From assembly GCF_029203305.1 (NCBI RefSeq), contig NC_089463.1, positions 1-64,000 of the forward strand: a stretch of DNA of 64,000 nt. Direction: 5' to 3'. Position numbers and translations under genes: made by a program. The stretch is from Yamadazyma tenuis (Eukaryota; Ascomycota; Pichiomycetes; Serinales; Debaryomycetaceae). Positions 46,251 to 56,300 of this stretch are shown in pieces (position 1 is the first letter of the stretch; each line of letters opens with the position of its first letter). The notes under the pieces were generated by a model, which was not told the DNA's origin, did no database searches, and saw nothing but the letters and a program-made list of their open reading frames with translations.

Positions 46251-48557
46251 ATGTCTTCTCCTCCGTACGACGTCATTTCGGTTCTTCAGACCGAGATCGA
46301 ACACACGCCCGTACAAAACCCATCCGTCAACCAACTTATACAGGGGTTCATCAAATACTTGAAGGAACCCAGATACCTGACCCCGTTGACCATTCAAGAG
46401 CTATCCGGACTATTCCACAACTTTTACAATGACTTGAATTCCACCGTTATCACCGTGTATACCCAGTCCAACAGCGCCAAGAAGCAACTTATTGGAAGCT
46501 CAGAGTATTTTAAAGAAAACCCTAAGCAGTACGACTATTTACTTGCTATCGCCAACTATTCGTCCTCTTCGATCAAACTAGTCAGACGGACTGATTCCGC
46601 CGCGGTGCTACAGTTGAGAGTCTTTAACATGTACAAGTTTTTGTTGGTGACTCACATGATCGAGCTGTCACAGGAATTGTTACTTCAGTCCACATCGAAC
46701 AAAGACGACGATATTTCGCTTTACGACAAGATCTTCCGCTTCGACGAGAAGGACTTGGTGGTGCAGGAGTTTTTCGATAAGAAGTTGAAGAGCTTAAAGA
46801 GGTTGAACTTGCCGTTCCAATGTTTTATTGAGGAAGATAACCAAACCTACAAATCGTTGATTGAGTTAATCAATACTTGTGATACCAATGAGAATATCAT
46901 GGCCTTGATCAAGGAGTTCACTCTGATCAAGGATCAGGTTACCGCCAGTTCCAAGTTGAGAATGATAGCTCGATTCCAAAAGAATTTGATGAGAATCTTG
47001 TCTACTGCCAGTGGCTTGCAATCGCATAACATTAACAACGACGTATTGTTACCAGTGTTCATCTATTTGATTATTTACAAGATGGACGTCCTGCTTGACT
47101 TGTTCTTGACCTTCAACTACGTCAAGAATTTCACCAATTTTATCGATCCTTACGACGTTAAGATCCTTGCAAGTACTTCATTTTACTTCTACAATCCGAC
47201 CGAAACCTCCAAGAACCATTTGAAAAACAACAGTCGGAAAGCTAATCTTTTTGAGTGCATTAATCTCAATGAAAATGAAACGGATACTGATGCACCAGAT
47301 GCCGACAAGAGTGGGCTCATATCGTTTTTCGATTCTGACAAGGAGTTAATTCATTACTTGAACATCAACCACCTCAACAACAGCGAATTACAGTACTACC
47401 TCACGAATTTCGAAGCGGTGTTGTTTTTCATCCAAAACGTTACGTTAGATGAGTTGACAGACAGAAAGACGGATGAAGAGATACTTTCAAAACCACTCAG
47501 CGTATTTGTGGAAAGAGCCTTTGCTCCTGCCTATGAATTCCCTCCAAGAGCCACAGAAACCAATGAAGAGGATACCAAAGACGAAGAAACAGATGTTAAC
47601 AGGTCCAGATCCAGCTCTTTGTTCAACACCATTTCAAACAGAATAAGTGAAGCAGCTAACCGATCAAGGTCCAACTCGGCATTAATGAGATCTACCGGAG
47701 AATCTGTTGCATCCATAGAGGTGTCCACAGATGCAGTCATCCCATCACCTGTATCATCACCAACTATCACTGGGGAAATTGCCCAAGACAGTACCACCTT
47801 TAATATGATGAGAAATATTATAGGTCGGTTTGGATCGGTGAGCGTGCTGCAGTTCAAAGGATCCGAAGAAGAAGAAGGACTCGTGAACAACGTCAAGCAT
47901 TTGAGATCAGCTTCCATCATTGAAAAGCTATCTCCCAACCACTCGAGAACCCGATCTTCATCGCTTGAAAATGGCACTAGCACTATGCATAACCTTTCGC
48001 CCAGTAGGAAAAACACCATTGCATCGAAATTATCTTCAGGAGTCACTGACCTTATGACCAAATTCAACACCCCAGCCACTGCGTCATCCAGTTTCAACCA
48101 CCAGAACACCAACACCTCTCAGACTTCATTGAGATCCTTAGATGAATCCGAGTCAGTCACGGTGGTCCCCAGGCGACCTGATCATTTTCGCAACCGGACC
48201 TCCAGTATACAAATAATGGAGAAGTGGTTCAACAACCTCTCTACCGGCCAGCAACAACAATTGACACAAACCCAAACAGAAGTAAATGCATCCACTTCTA
48301 GAAGCATTTCCCAATCCGAACCCTCCAAGCCTGAGGTTGCTGACATTGAGAGCCACGAAGGGTCTGTGTTCAGCACCCCGTCTAAGGAGCTTGCCAAGTA
48401 TCACAACGTTGATTTTGACTTATTAACGGTTCTGGACTTGAGAACCTTGAAGCTATACTACGACCAGCTATGTAACGAGCTTGGAATGAGTAAATTCGAG
48501 TCCAAGCTGACTTCCGAGGAACTCAACGACCAGTTTTCTTCCGTTAACTCCATTTAA
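46251..48557 (+). CDS. MUK1: VPS9-domain Rab5 exchange factor Muk1
   Basis: A 768-residue protein with a VPS9 guanine-exchange core at about residues 255-395 (NNDVLLPVFIYLIIYKMDVLL and LTNFEAVLFFIQNVTLDEL). The N-terminal half is helical and contains the pre-VPS9 region. The C-terminal half (about 440-710) is low-complexity, Ser/Thr/Asn-rich, with RSRSNSALMRS-type phosphosite clusters, and a short conserved end (LLTVLDLRTLKLYYDQL). Muk1 activates Vps21/Ypt52 in endosomal traffic. It is longer than S. cerevisiae Muk1 because of the linker. BTS1 also lies near MUK1 in S. cerevisiae, supporting orthology. Confidence 0.85.
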   Translation: MSSPPYDVISVLQTEIEHTPVQNPSVNQLIQGFIKYLKEPRYLTPLTIQELSGLFHNFYNDLNSTVITVYTQSNSAKKQLIGSSEYFKENPKQYDYLLAIANYSSSSIKLVRRTDSAAVLQLRVFNMYKFLLVTHMIELSQELLLQSTSNKDDDISLYDKIFRFDEKDLVVQEFFDKKLKSLKRLNLPFQCFIEEDNQTYKSLIELINTCDTNENIMALIKEFTLIKDQVTASSKLRMIARFQKNLMRILSTASGLQSHNINNDVLLPVFIYLIIYKMDVLLDLFLTFNYVKNFTNFIDPYDVKILASTSFYFYNPTETSKNHLKNNSRKANLFECINLNENETDTDAPDADKSGLISFFDSDKELIHYLNINHLNNSELQYYLTNFEAVLFFIQNVTLDELTDRKTDEEILSKPLSVFVERAFAPAYEFPPRATETNEEDTKDEETDVNRSRSSSLFNTISNRISEAANRSRSNSALMRSTGESVASIEVSTDAVIPSPVSSPTITGEIAQDSTTFNMMRNIIGRFGSVSVLQFKGSEEEEGLVNNVKHLRSASIIEKLSPNHSRTRSSSLENGTSTMHNLSPSRKNTIASKLSSGVTDLMTKFNTPATASSSFNHQNTNTSQTSLRSLDESESVTVVPRRPDHFRNRTSSIQIMEKWFNNLSTGQQQQLTQTQTEVNASTSRSISQSEPSKPEVADIESHEGSVFSTPSKELAKYHNVDFDLLTVLDLRTLKLYYDQLCNELGMSKFESKLTSEELNDQFSSVNSI

Positions 48558-48707
48558 TAATTTTTGTATGGATTTATAGATGATACACACTATCATGAAG
48601 TTTTAGCAGCCAAAAAGTCGCGATGTTTTTCGAGAAAAATCGATAAGGAAACTCACTGGGGTATTTATAAAATCTCATTATATGACTGTTTTAAGCAACA
48701 AACAAAC

Positions 48708-49415
48708 ATGTCGGAAGTTATGACGGACATCCCACTAAACTTCTCCAACCCTAAGAAACACCGTCTAGCGTTCGACGATGACGCGGTTCTTGTGGACACC
48801 AGCTTTGGCAAGCGAATGCGTCTTGACAGCTACTTTGACAGCCTATCACTTACCGACACTACCCGACAATCTAAACGACAGTCCCCCATACCAAGCTTTG
48901 AGATCAATCCCGAGGTTAGTTCTTTACCGCAAAAAGTCCCCGATTTAAACACTTATATTGCTGATAAAATCATCGTGAACTTCAACGCAGTGTACGACTC
49001 TGCGTCTCAGGTAATTAAATACTATAACCGCAATGTGGTGATTGCGCATCACTTTCAACGGTGGGTCCTACGACTCTTCAACCGCTTCATTGTCAAATAC
49101 AACAAGAACAACCACACGAATATCCCTCGGTTCAAACACTTTTTCAAGATCACCAATGTCATCGGGCTGCAACAACACAACCTCACATACCACGACTTGA
49201 TCTCGATAGTGCAATCGGAAAGCCATTTGGAGGCCAAGGCCATCAACAAGCGACTCAGCAAGCCTCTGCTGGTATTGGAGGAAATTGAAGAGGAATCGTT
49301 TACGTTTAATGATATCAAGTATAACTACTGGGACACGATCCAGTCACTCGACCAGGACGTGGAAATGGCTGAGGAGTCTGACGGGGGAGAGGATGTTGAC
49401 ATGGGTGACGATTAA
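48708..49415 (+). CDS. Small acidic, probably nuclear protein; possible YPL068C counterpart
   Basis: A 235-residue protein without a domain I can name. An N-terminal FGKRMRLDSYFDSLSLTD block with basic residues could act as a nuclear signal. The middle (about 75-170) is helical and aromatic-rich with VVIAHHFQRWVLRLFNRF. The C-terminus is strongly acidic (EESDGGEDVDMGDD). The upstream frame opens only at TTG; ATG 48708 is preceded by AACAAAC, a good yeast context. BTS1 and MUK1 nearby recall YPL069C and YPL070W, so orthology to nuclear YPL068C is a positional guess only. Confidence 0.75.
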   Translation: MSEVMTDIPLNFSNPKKHRLAFDDDAVLVDTSFGKRMRLDSYFDSLSLTDTTRQSKRQSPIPSFEINPEVSSLPQKVPDLNTYIADKIIVNFNAVYDSASQVIKYYNRNVVIAHHFQRWVLRLFNRFIVKYNKNNHTNIPRFKHFFKITNVIGLQQHNLTYHDLISIVQSESHLEAKAINKRLSKPLLVLEEIEEESFTFNDIKYNYWDTIQSLDQDVEMAEESDGGEDVDMGDD

Positions 49416-49573
49416 TGATTTTGGCAATACACTTAGCACCTTGTGTTACTCAGTGGGAACAGTAGCTATTAAATAGTAGAGTACAAGCCACAGCAAACCT
49501 CAAATATACAATTCGCGAAAATTGCAAACCATCTCAAATCATCTGTTTAAACCTTCATCCCCATCGCGAGACG

Positions 49574-50677
49574 ATGCTTCACGCCCTCTCTTCGGACTTG
49601 GTCACTCGGATCCTAAACCAACTCACCATTCAAGACACCTATGGCTTTATTGCCAGTGCATTGCTGCTTACGCACATATCTCCCCTACAGCAGAATGCGA
49701 TCAACCTGGTCGTAATCATGGCATACCAACGTATTTACGGCGGGAAACTCACGGTATACTCAAACCTCGACCAGACGAACTCTCCACAGTTCGAGAAGTC
49801 CATGACGTTGTCGGCGTTCCAGGACGAGCTTCTGACCACCCGAGATTCGGTCGAAATCAACACTTTTAAACAAACTCGTCCCCAGTACGTGGTGTTTGTG
49901 TTCATTCGTCAACCCAACGACTACACCAAGTTCGTCCGCGACCTTAACGCATTCAGCGAGCTTATCGACGGCAAGACCCGCTCCCGCGAGTTTGTGGCGT
50001 ACTTTGAGCTGCTTCTCCAGTGTGGACTCACCATCGACGGCAGCTCAGTGGTGTCACTCATGACCACCTCGTCGCTCGTGGCGATTCTCAAGGTGTTGAT
50101 TCTGATCTCCACCAAATCCAACGCCGTGTGTGAGAAGCTCACCACCATAACCATCCGATTTTCACAAATAGGCCGGTATTTTGTCACCCAGTGGTGCCGA
50201 TTGTTCTCACGATTCATAAACGTCACCCACTTGGACATCTCGCATAACTTCATTCCCCTGGATGAATACGTGTTCAACATCAATGAGCCGTCGATGAAAG
50301 ATATCATTGGAACCTGCTTCCAATGGCCTCCACGCCTTCGCTACCTAAACTTGGACAGAAACGACATTTCCTACCTCTCGTGTGAACTTCTTCGACGCCT
50401 TCCTGACACGCTCGAGGTGTTGTACTTAGCGGGCAACCAGTTGCTGGCAATTGGACCCTTCAGCCCCGAAGAACATGGTGTCAATCACTACCTTCCGAAT
50501 CTTCACACCATCTCCTTCAATTTCAACGTCAGGCTCACGTTTATCGACCCTGCATTTTTTGCAGCGTCCAAGGCAATTTTAAAGCTCTGCTGTGTCAAGA
50601 ATTGCAATCTTCACCAGGGAAACTTGCCTCAGCTCCTTCAGGTTGCAAAACAAATGAACTTCACTATCGTCGTATAG
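49574..50677 (+). CDS. F-box-like leucine-rich-repeat protein
   Basis: A 367-residue protein. The first residues (LHALSSDLVTRILNQL) resemble an F-box start. The C-terminal half carries several leucine-rich repeats: NVTHLDISHNFIPL, RLRYLNLDRNDISYL, LEVLYLAGNQLLAI and LHTISFNFNVRL. Related F-box/LRR proteins are common in Candida-clade genomes and act as SCF substrate adaptors or mating/morphology factors, but most are uncharacterised. It ends 110 bp before the preferred start of the ABC transporter gene. Confidence 0.72.
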   Translation: MLHALSSDLVTRILNQLTIQDTYGFIASALLLTHISPLQQNAINLVVIMAYQRIYGGKLTVYSNLDQTNSPQFEKSMTLSAFQDELLTTRDSVEINTFKQTRPQYVVFVFIRQPNDYTKFVRDLNAFSELIDGKTRSREFVAYFELLLQCGLTIDGSSVVSLMTTSSLVAILKVLILISTKSNAVCEKLTTITIRFSQIGRYFVTQWCRLFSRFINVTHLDISHNFIPLDEYVFNINEPSMKDIIGTCFQWPPRLRYLNLDRNDISYLSCELLRRLPDTLEVLYLAGNQLLAIGPFSPEEHGVNHYLPNLHTISFNFNVRLTFIDPAFFAASKAILKLCCVKNCNLHQGNLPQLLQVAKQMNFTIVV

Positions 50678-50787
50678 ATCCGGCATATAGTCATCATGGC
50701 CTTGTGTCAGACTTCCGCGCATTAAATGAACAAACCTCCAACAACCAACACTCTCAGTACTCAAATCATATACGAATTAGTTGCCAC

Positions 50788-52929
50788 ATGCTGTTTCGAT
50801 TGATGCTTAGCCGGGGGCACGGGTCTTCTTTGGTACGGCCACGATGCATTGCCACTAGAACCATGCCTGTAGCACGCCTACACATTGCATCTCAAGTTCA
50901 AGTGGTTCGCCTGGTACCAGTACATATTATTAAGCATCATTCACAACCAAGTTTACGGATTGAACCGCAGCTCTCCATAGGTCTCCGCACCTTTGGCACA
51001 ACACCAATGCGCCGGCTGGAGCATGAAAATCTCGATAACGCCAAATATGACAAGGATAAAGACAATAACAACTCGAAAAGAAAGACAACTGGATCAGATA
51101 TCTGGAACCTTCTTCTACTAGCCAAGCCGGAGTCCAGGCTACTTGGGTATGCGTTGACTATGCTTGTGGTGACTTCTACTGTGACGATGTCTCTTCCGTT
51201 GATCGTGGGGAAGATTATAGATAATGCCAGGCCGTTGGAAGCATTATCCATAGAAGAAAGAGTAGCCCAAGTTGGCAACAGCACCTTTATTCTTGGGTTC
51301 ACTGAAACACAGTTCTACAGTGCGGTAGCCGTTTTGTTTGCTATTGGGGCGGTATCGAACTTCGGAAGAATGTACGTGTTGAGAATGGCGGGTGAAAAGT
51401 TAGTTGCGAGGATGAGGTCTCGGTTATTCCTGAAGATCTTATCACAAGATTCATACTTTTTTGACGTTGGGCCCACAAAGAAGGGTATGAAAGTTGGTGA
51501 CTTAATTTCCCGGATTCTGAGTGATACTCAAATTATTGCTAGAAGTTTGAGTGGGAACATTTCTGACGGTGCCAGAGCCATGATCAGTGGAGCAGTAGGA
51601 ATATCGATGATGTGCTATGTGAGTTGGCAATTGACCTTATTCATGAGCATTTTCTTTCCTCCTCTTATTGTAATGACTTTTGTTTATGGAGGTAGAATGA
51701 AGCAGTTGGCCAGAAAGGTCCAGGAAAACTTGGGGGACTTAACCAAAGTCACGGAAGAGAAGTTAAATGGGTTGAAAACCATTCAGAGTTATGCCAGGCA
51801 GAACTTGGTTGTCCATGGTTACAACAAAGAAGTCAGAAACCTCTTTAACACCAGTATGAGAGAGAACAAGTTGAGTGCCATTTATTTCAGCACAAATTCA
51901 CTCATCGGTAATATGATGATCATTGGGCTTTTGTTTGTTGGTACCCGGCTCATAAGTTTGGGAAACCTCACCATCGGAGACTTATCGAGTTTCATGATGT
52001 ATGCCGCATACACTGGAGGATCTGTTTTTGGGTTGGGAAACTTCTACACTGAGCTAATGAAAGCCATCGGAGCAGCCGACCGGGTGTTTGAATTAACGCG
52101 TCTGGAACCCAAGATCAAAACCACCATCGGCAAGAAAGTCGACGATTTGGAAGGAGATATCGAATTTAAGAAAATAGAGTTCAGCTACCCGTCTCGGCCC
52201 AAGTCCAAGGTGTTTAGAAGTTCCAACCTCAACTTGACCATTAAAAAGGGAGAGAATGTGTGTTTTGTAGGACCCAGTGGCAGTGGAAAATCTACTATTG
52301 CCCAGCTTCTCCTTCGGTTCTACGACCCCAATAAAGGTTCTATCCTCATCAACGGCCATGATATCAAGGATTTGAATTTAAACTTTTACCGGTCCAAAAT
52401 CGGGTATGTGCAACAAGAACCGCTTTTGTTCAGTGGAACCTTACGAGAAAATATCACGTTTGGCAAGGATCACTGCACGGAACAAGAGATTGAAACCGCC
52501 ATCCGACTCAGTAACGCTTATGGTTTCATCAACATGTTCCCCAAAGGCTTGGACACGTTGGTGGGCCCTTCGAGCAGTGGAGCCCAGTTGAGTGGAGGCC
52601 AGAAGCAGCGGATCTCACTTGCACGGACCTTAATCAAAAACCCCCATATCTTGGTTTTAGATGAAGCTACTTCTGCCTTGGACTCAATTCTGGAAGAGTT
52701 GGTAATGCGAAACCTTAAGAGAGTTACAGCTGAAAACGGCTATACAATGATCCTGATTGCTCATCGGTTATCAACCATCAAGAACAGTGATCGGATCATT
52801 GTTCTTAGTGAACAGGGCGAAATCGTTGAAGACGGCCCCTTCACACAGCTTTACCAGGACAAGCAGAGCCGGTTCAACGAGCTTCTCCGGAAACACGACC
52901 ATGACCTCACTGAGGTGTTTGAGTCGTAG
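50788..52929 (+). CDS. MDL1: Mitochondrial half-ABC transporter Mdl1
   Basis: A 713-residue half-transporter of the ABCB10/Mdl1 type in the mitochondrial inner membrane, exporting peptides from the matrix. The N-terminus is Arg/Ser-rich, fitting a presequence. Six membrane segments follow, with the ATPase at the end: Walker A GPSGSGKST at about 494, signature LSGGQKQR near 600, Walker B ILVLDEATSALD near 621. CTG codons at 51430, 52690 and 52753 align with serines of the family. The open frame extends to an ATG at 50602 inside the preceding gene; 50788 is chosen because it lies after that gene's stop and starts a good presequence. Confidence 0.92.
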   Translation: MLFRLMLSRGHGSSLVRPRCIATRTMPVARLHIASQVQVVRLVPVHIIKHHSQPSLRIEPQLSIGLRTFGTTPMRRLEHENLDNAKYDKDKDNNNSKRKTTGSDIWNLLLLAKPESRLLGYALTMLVVTSTVTMSLPLIVGKIIDNARPLEALSIEERVAQVGNSTFILGFTETQFYSAVAVLFAIGAVSNFGRMYVLRMAGEKLVARMRSRLFLKILSQDSYFFDVGPTKKGMKVGDLISRILSDTQIIARSLSGNISDGARAMISGAVGISMMCYVSWQLTLFMSIFFPPLIVMTFVYGGRMKQLARKVQENLGDLTKVTEEKLNGLKTIQSYARQNLVVHGYNKEVRNLFNTSMRENKLSAIYFSTNSLIGNMMIIGLLFVGTRLISLGNLTIGDLSSFMMYAAYTGGSVFGLGNFYTELMKAIGAADRVFELTRLEPKIKTTIGKKVDDLEGDIEFKKIEFSYPSRPKSKVFRSSNLNLTIKKGENVCFVGPSGSGKSTIAQLLLRFYDPNKGSILINGHDIKDLNLNFYRSKIGYVQQEPLLFSGTLRENITFGKDHCTEQEIETAIRLSNAYGFINMFPKGLDTLVGPSSSGAQLSGGQKQRISLARTLIKNPHILVLDEATSALDSILEELVMRNLKRVTAENGYTMILIAHRLSTIKNSDRIIVLSEQGEIVEDGPFTQLYQDKQSRFNELLRKHDHDLTEVFES

Positions 52930-53363
52930 CTGCCAAATGATTTGTCAACGACACCCACCGGATGATCCAACCTGGATCCACCCTTGTAGATAGTTAATCC
53001 GTATATAGTTAGTCCGTATAAACATCAGATAATCCGACGCAGTTTCACATGCGAACATGCACAAGTGCGCAAATGGCGCCTAGATGACGCACCCGACGGG
53101 GTTAGCCACAAATAGCTGCAACAAACCGAGCTTCAACAAATCAACCTATAGCACCATTGGATGGCAAAGTCCTATCGCACCATCTTTGTATCTCTTGTTA
53201 TTCTCGCCCTACAAATATACTATTTCCAATATCCCTCCCACCACCATTTAAGTGCCACTACATTTAGCTTTCGCTCGCCCCAGGTTTTCTTCGCATAAAC
53301 TTGTAAAAACCTGAACCTGCGAATTACCATACGATTGTGGATAGTTTTAAATATCCCAGTTTA
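52930..53363. other. Intergenic region with a 15-bp tandem repeat
   Basis: A 434-bp space. Two adjacent 15-mers, TAGTTAATCCGTATA (52991-53005) and TAGTTAGTCCGTATA (53006-53020), differ at one base. A third partial AATCCG copy lies near 53031. The right part holds the ATG26 promoter. Confidence 0.55.
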
Positions 53364-56300
53364 ATGGCACCGGCCAACAGCTCCACGTCCACACAAATAT
53401 CACCCCAGGTCTCCGGAATGCTGTCGCCACCAAGCCAGGACCAGCCCCAGGCACATTCACCCTCTGCTGCCCCTCAAGACTATTTCACCGCCAAAGCCCC
53501 ATCTAGTGGCAATCAGAGCCCTCAAATCCACCAGGACGATACGGACCTTGAAAATTCTTCGGTACCCGCGTACATCTGTCGGAGTCTTTCCGATAGGATC
53601 ATCCCGCTGCTCCAGGCATCGATTGGGCAGATATACTCATCGGTGGCCACGCCCACAGAAACGGAGACTGATGCCAAACTTGATACAAATTCGGAAACGG
53701 GTCTGGAACCAGTAGGGTCCACGCCTCGCACGTCTGAGGATGATGAAATCGACGTGGCCAAGCCCATCGGGATGTTCAAGCCCCAAAAATCTGTATTGGA
53801 GTTCATAGCATCATCGCAGATCTACTCCGATGTCGCCAACTTTGTACTGAGCCATCGGGGCCGGTCGGGCTCTGACCGATCGACGTCCAGCGGGCGCCCG
53901 ACCGGGTCTGACATGAAGATCCCGTCTTTGGGATACGGAATCATTGAGAATTCGAGTGAGAGTGAAGACTACGAATTTGGGGACGAGGATGATGAGGATG
54001 ATGAGGATGAAAATGAACCAAATGACCATCATTCGGACTCAGACGATTATGAAGATGCCGAGGAGCTACCAGATGCGAGTTCCACCCCCATGGAAGCCAG
54101 CCAGAGCACAGAGTCTCATAGCAGTGCGTTTTCCACGCTTCTTTCGTCGATCCGCAGTTTGGACACCATAAACATGCAGTCACTCACGCTGTTCCAGCTG
54201 TCGATGGTGAGAAACTTTGAGATCCTCAAGAAAGATGGTGTGTTGGTGAGGTTCACTGAAGACTCCAACTCTAGCACCCCCATTGATGATGTTCTTTCCA
54301 CCAACTTGAAATTGAACATCGCGGACCGGTTGCAAAAAGTATTTTCCATCCAAGACGACGACATTTTCTATGCCAACTTCAACGGGTGGCTCGTGAGGGA
54401 CGTATTCTTGCAGGGCCATATCTACTTGACCAAGAACTGTATTTTGTTTTTTGCATTTTTACCCAGCAAGTTCTCGTCTCCACCAGATAGCCAGAGCGAT
54501 GGTGAGTTCAGAAAACAGGACGACTCGAGTGTGTACATCCAAACCGGTGCTTTAGCAACCAAAACCAAAAAATACGGGGAAATCTTGGGAACTGTCTTTA
54601 CAAACCGGCTGTGGGCCATCTTAAGACCCGAGACGTTATCGATCTACTCGTCCCCCACTGACTTGTACTTTCCTACGCTTGTGATTGATCTTCGCACCTG
54701 TGTGCATGCCGAGATATTGGAGAAGTACCAGCCCAAAACCGAAAATGCCAGCAATGTTTCCAAGCCTGTTCCAGTAGGTTCACCTACCGATACCCCATCG
54801 GGTATTCTCAGCCCCAGAGAGACGTTATCACGAGGAAATAGTGACGATTTGTTGAATGACGATGAAGAATTGAACAAGATGCTCGCATTAGAGGCAGAAG
54901 ACAACAAAGAAAGCAACAACGGTGGGGTGTGGTTCAAGATCACCACCACCAAGAGATCGTACAAGTTCCAGACTGACAGCATTTATTCGGCCCGACAGTG
55001 GGTCAACAATATCACCAAGATCATCTTCCAGTTGCATAACTCCAACTCCAAAAATGAGGTTTTGGTCAAGATTCCTCTAGATAATATCACCAGTTTCAAC
55101 CGAAGCAGTTTATTCGGGACTTCGGACATTGATGTTGATGATTCGGAGGAGGTTCCAGCTGTATTCTCCTTGACATATCTGACAGGTACAGACAATGTGC
55201 TACACCAGAACAAGAAGATACACAAGAAGTTCACCGAGAAAGCCAAACAGCAATTGAACTTATCAGGAACTGAAGACTTACACTTTGTATTTTTCTCCAA
55301 AGCACAAGAATTCGATGACACTATTTCAAAAATTGTACATGATCGAGAAGATGGAAATTCTGAGTCTTCTAGTATATCCAACCTGGAAAAGTTCATCCAG
55401 AAAATGAAATTGAAAAGGTTTCAAGGCCCAAAAGAAGAACACGAGACCGAACTCTCCAAAGTCGATATTCCATTCTCCACTTTACTGCCTCATGGAAACC
55501 CTTCCGCCATTTTGGATCAAATGCTAGAATACAACAGAGCAATGCTCCACTCTCGGTATGGGGATATACTTGATGAGCCAAATCATTCTAAGCTCAAGAA
55601 GATTGGAAGATCATTGACCTTTACTAAACTGAAGACTGCTTACTCAACTAGTTTACACTCAAGTAGTTTGGCCTTACAGGGCAATTCTCTTTCCAATTTG
55701 CCCCTTTCCCCATTGAGAACTCCACTGGCAGCTTCTCCATCCGATGTTTCGAGTCGTTCCAGTGAATCCACTTCCCCCATGAACTTGAACCTTCCTCGGC
55801 AGTTGTCGGTGACAGGACTTAAGAAGTTGAATATGTTTTTTGATACTTCCAAGAGAGACGTGGGAGTGGTGGCTGATCGTTATGGTAACATCCAAATCAC
55901 AGGCCCTAACGGAAATGAACCGGTTTCTGAAAAGTCTGTTCTCCCTAGTCCTTTGAACTTGGCTGATCCCTCTGAGTATGTTGATCAGGATTATCCCAAA
56001 AAGGACAATAAACTCAAGGCGTTTAGTAAAAGTATCAAGGCCATCACCAATGTTTCTAGTGTCTGGAACGCATACCCTTTTCACTATATCCAAATGAACG
56101 ATAAGGATCCCTTCTACGTTACTGACGAGGCAGCTAGAAACTTGGGCCAAAGGAGGTTAAGAAGCCACTTTTCTTTGGGTGAGACCAATACCTTAGCAGC
56201 TAGTTATTTCTGCCATATACAAAGAGCTTTACCCGTGTACGGGAAGTTGTATGTGGGAAATGAAAACATTTGTTTCCGAAGCTTGTTGCCAGGAGTGTCA

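Noticed and set aside
47531..48115. 194-codon minus-strand open frame
   Set aside because: Antisense to the low-complexity Ser/Asn-rich part of MUK1; composition is explained by the sense repeats.
50602..50787. Upstream ATG extension of MDL1
   Set aside because: It begins inside the preceding F-box/LRR gene before that gene's stop, and the extra residues are not presequence-like; the ATG at 50788 is better.
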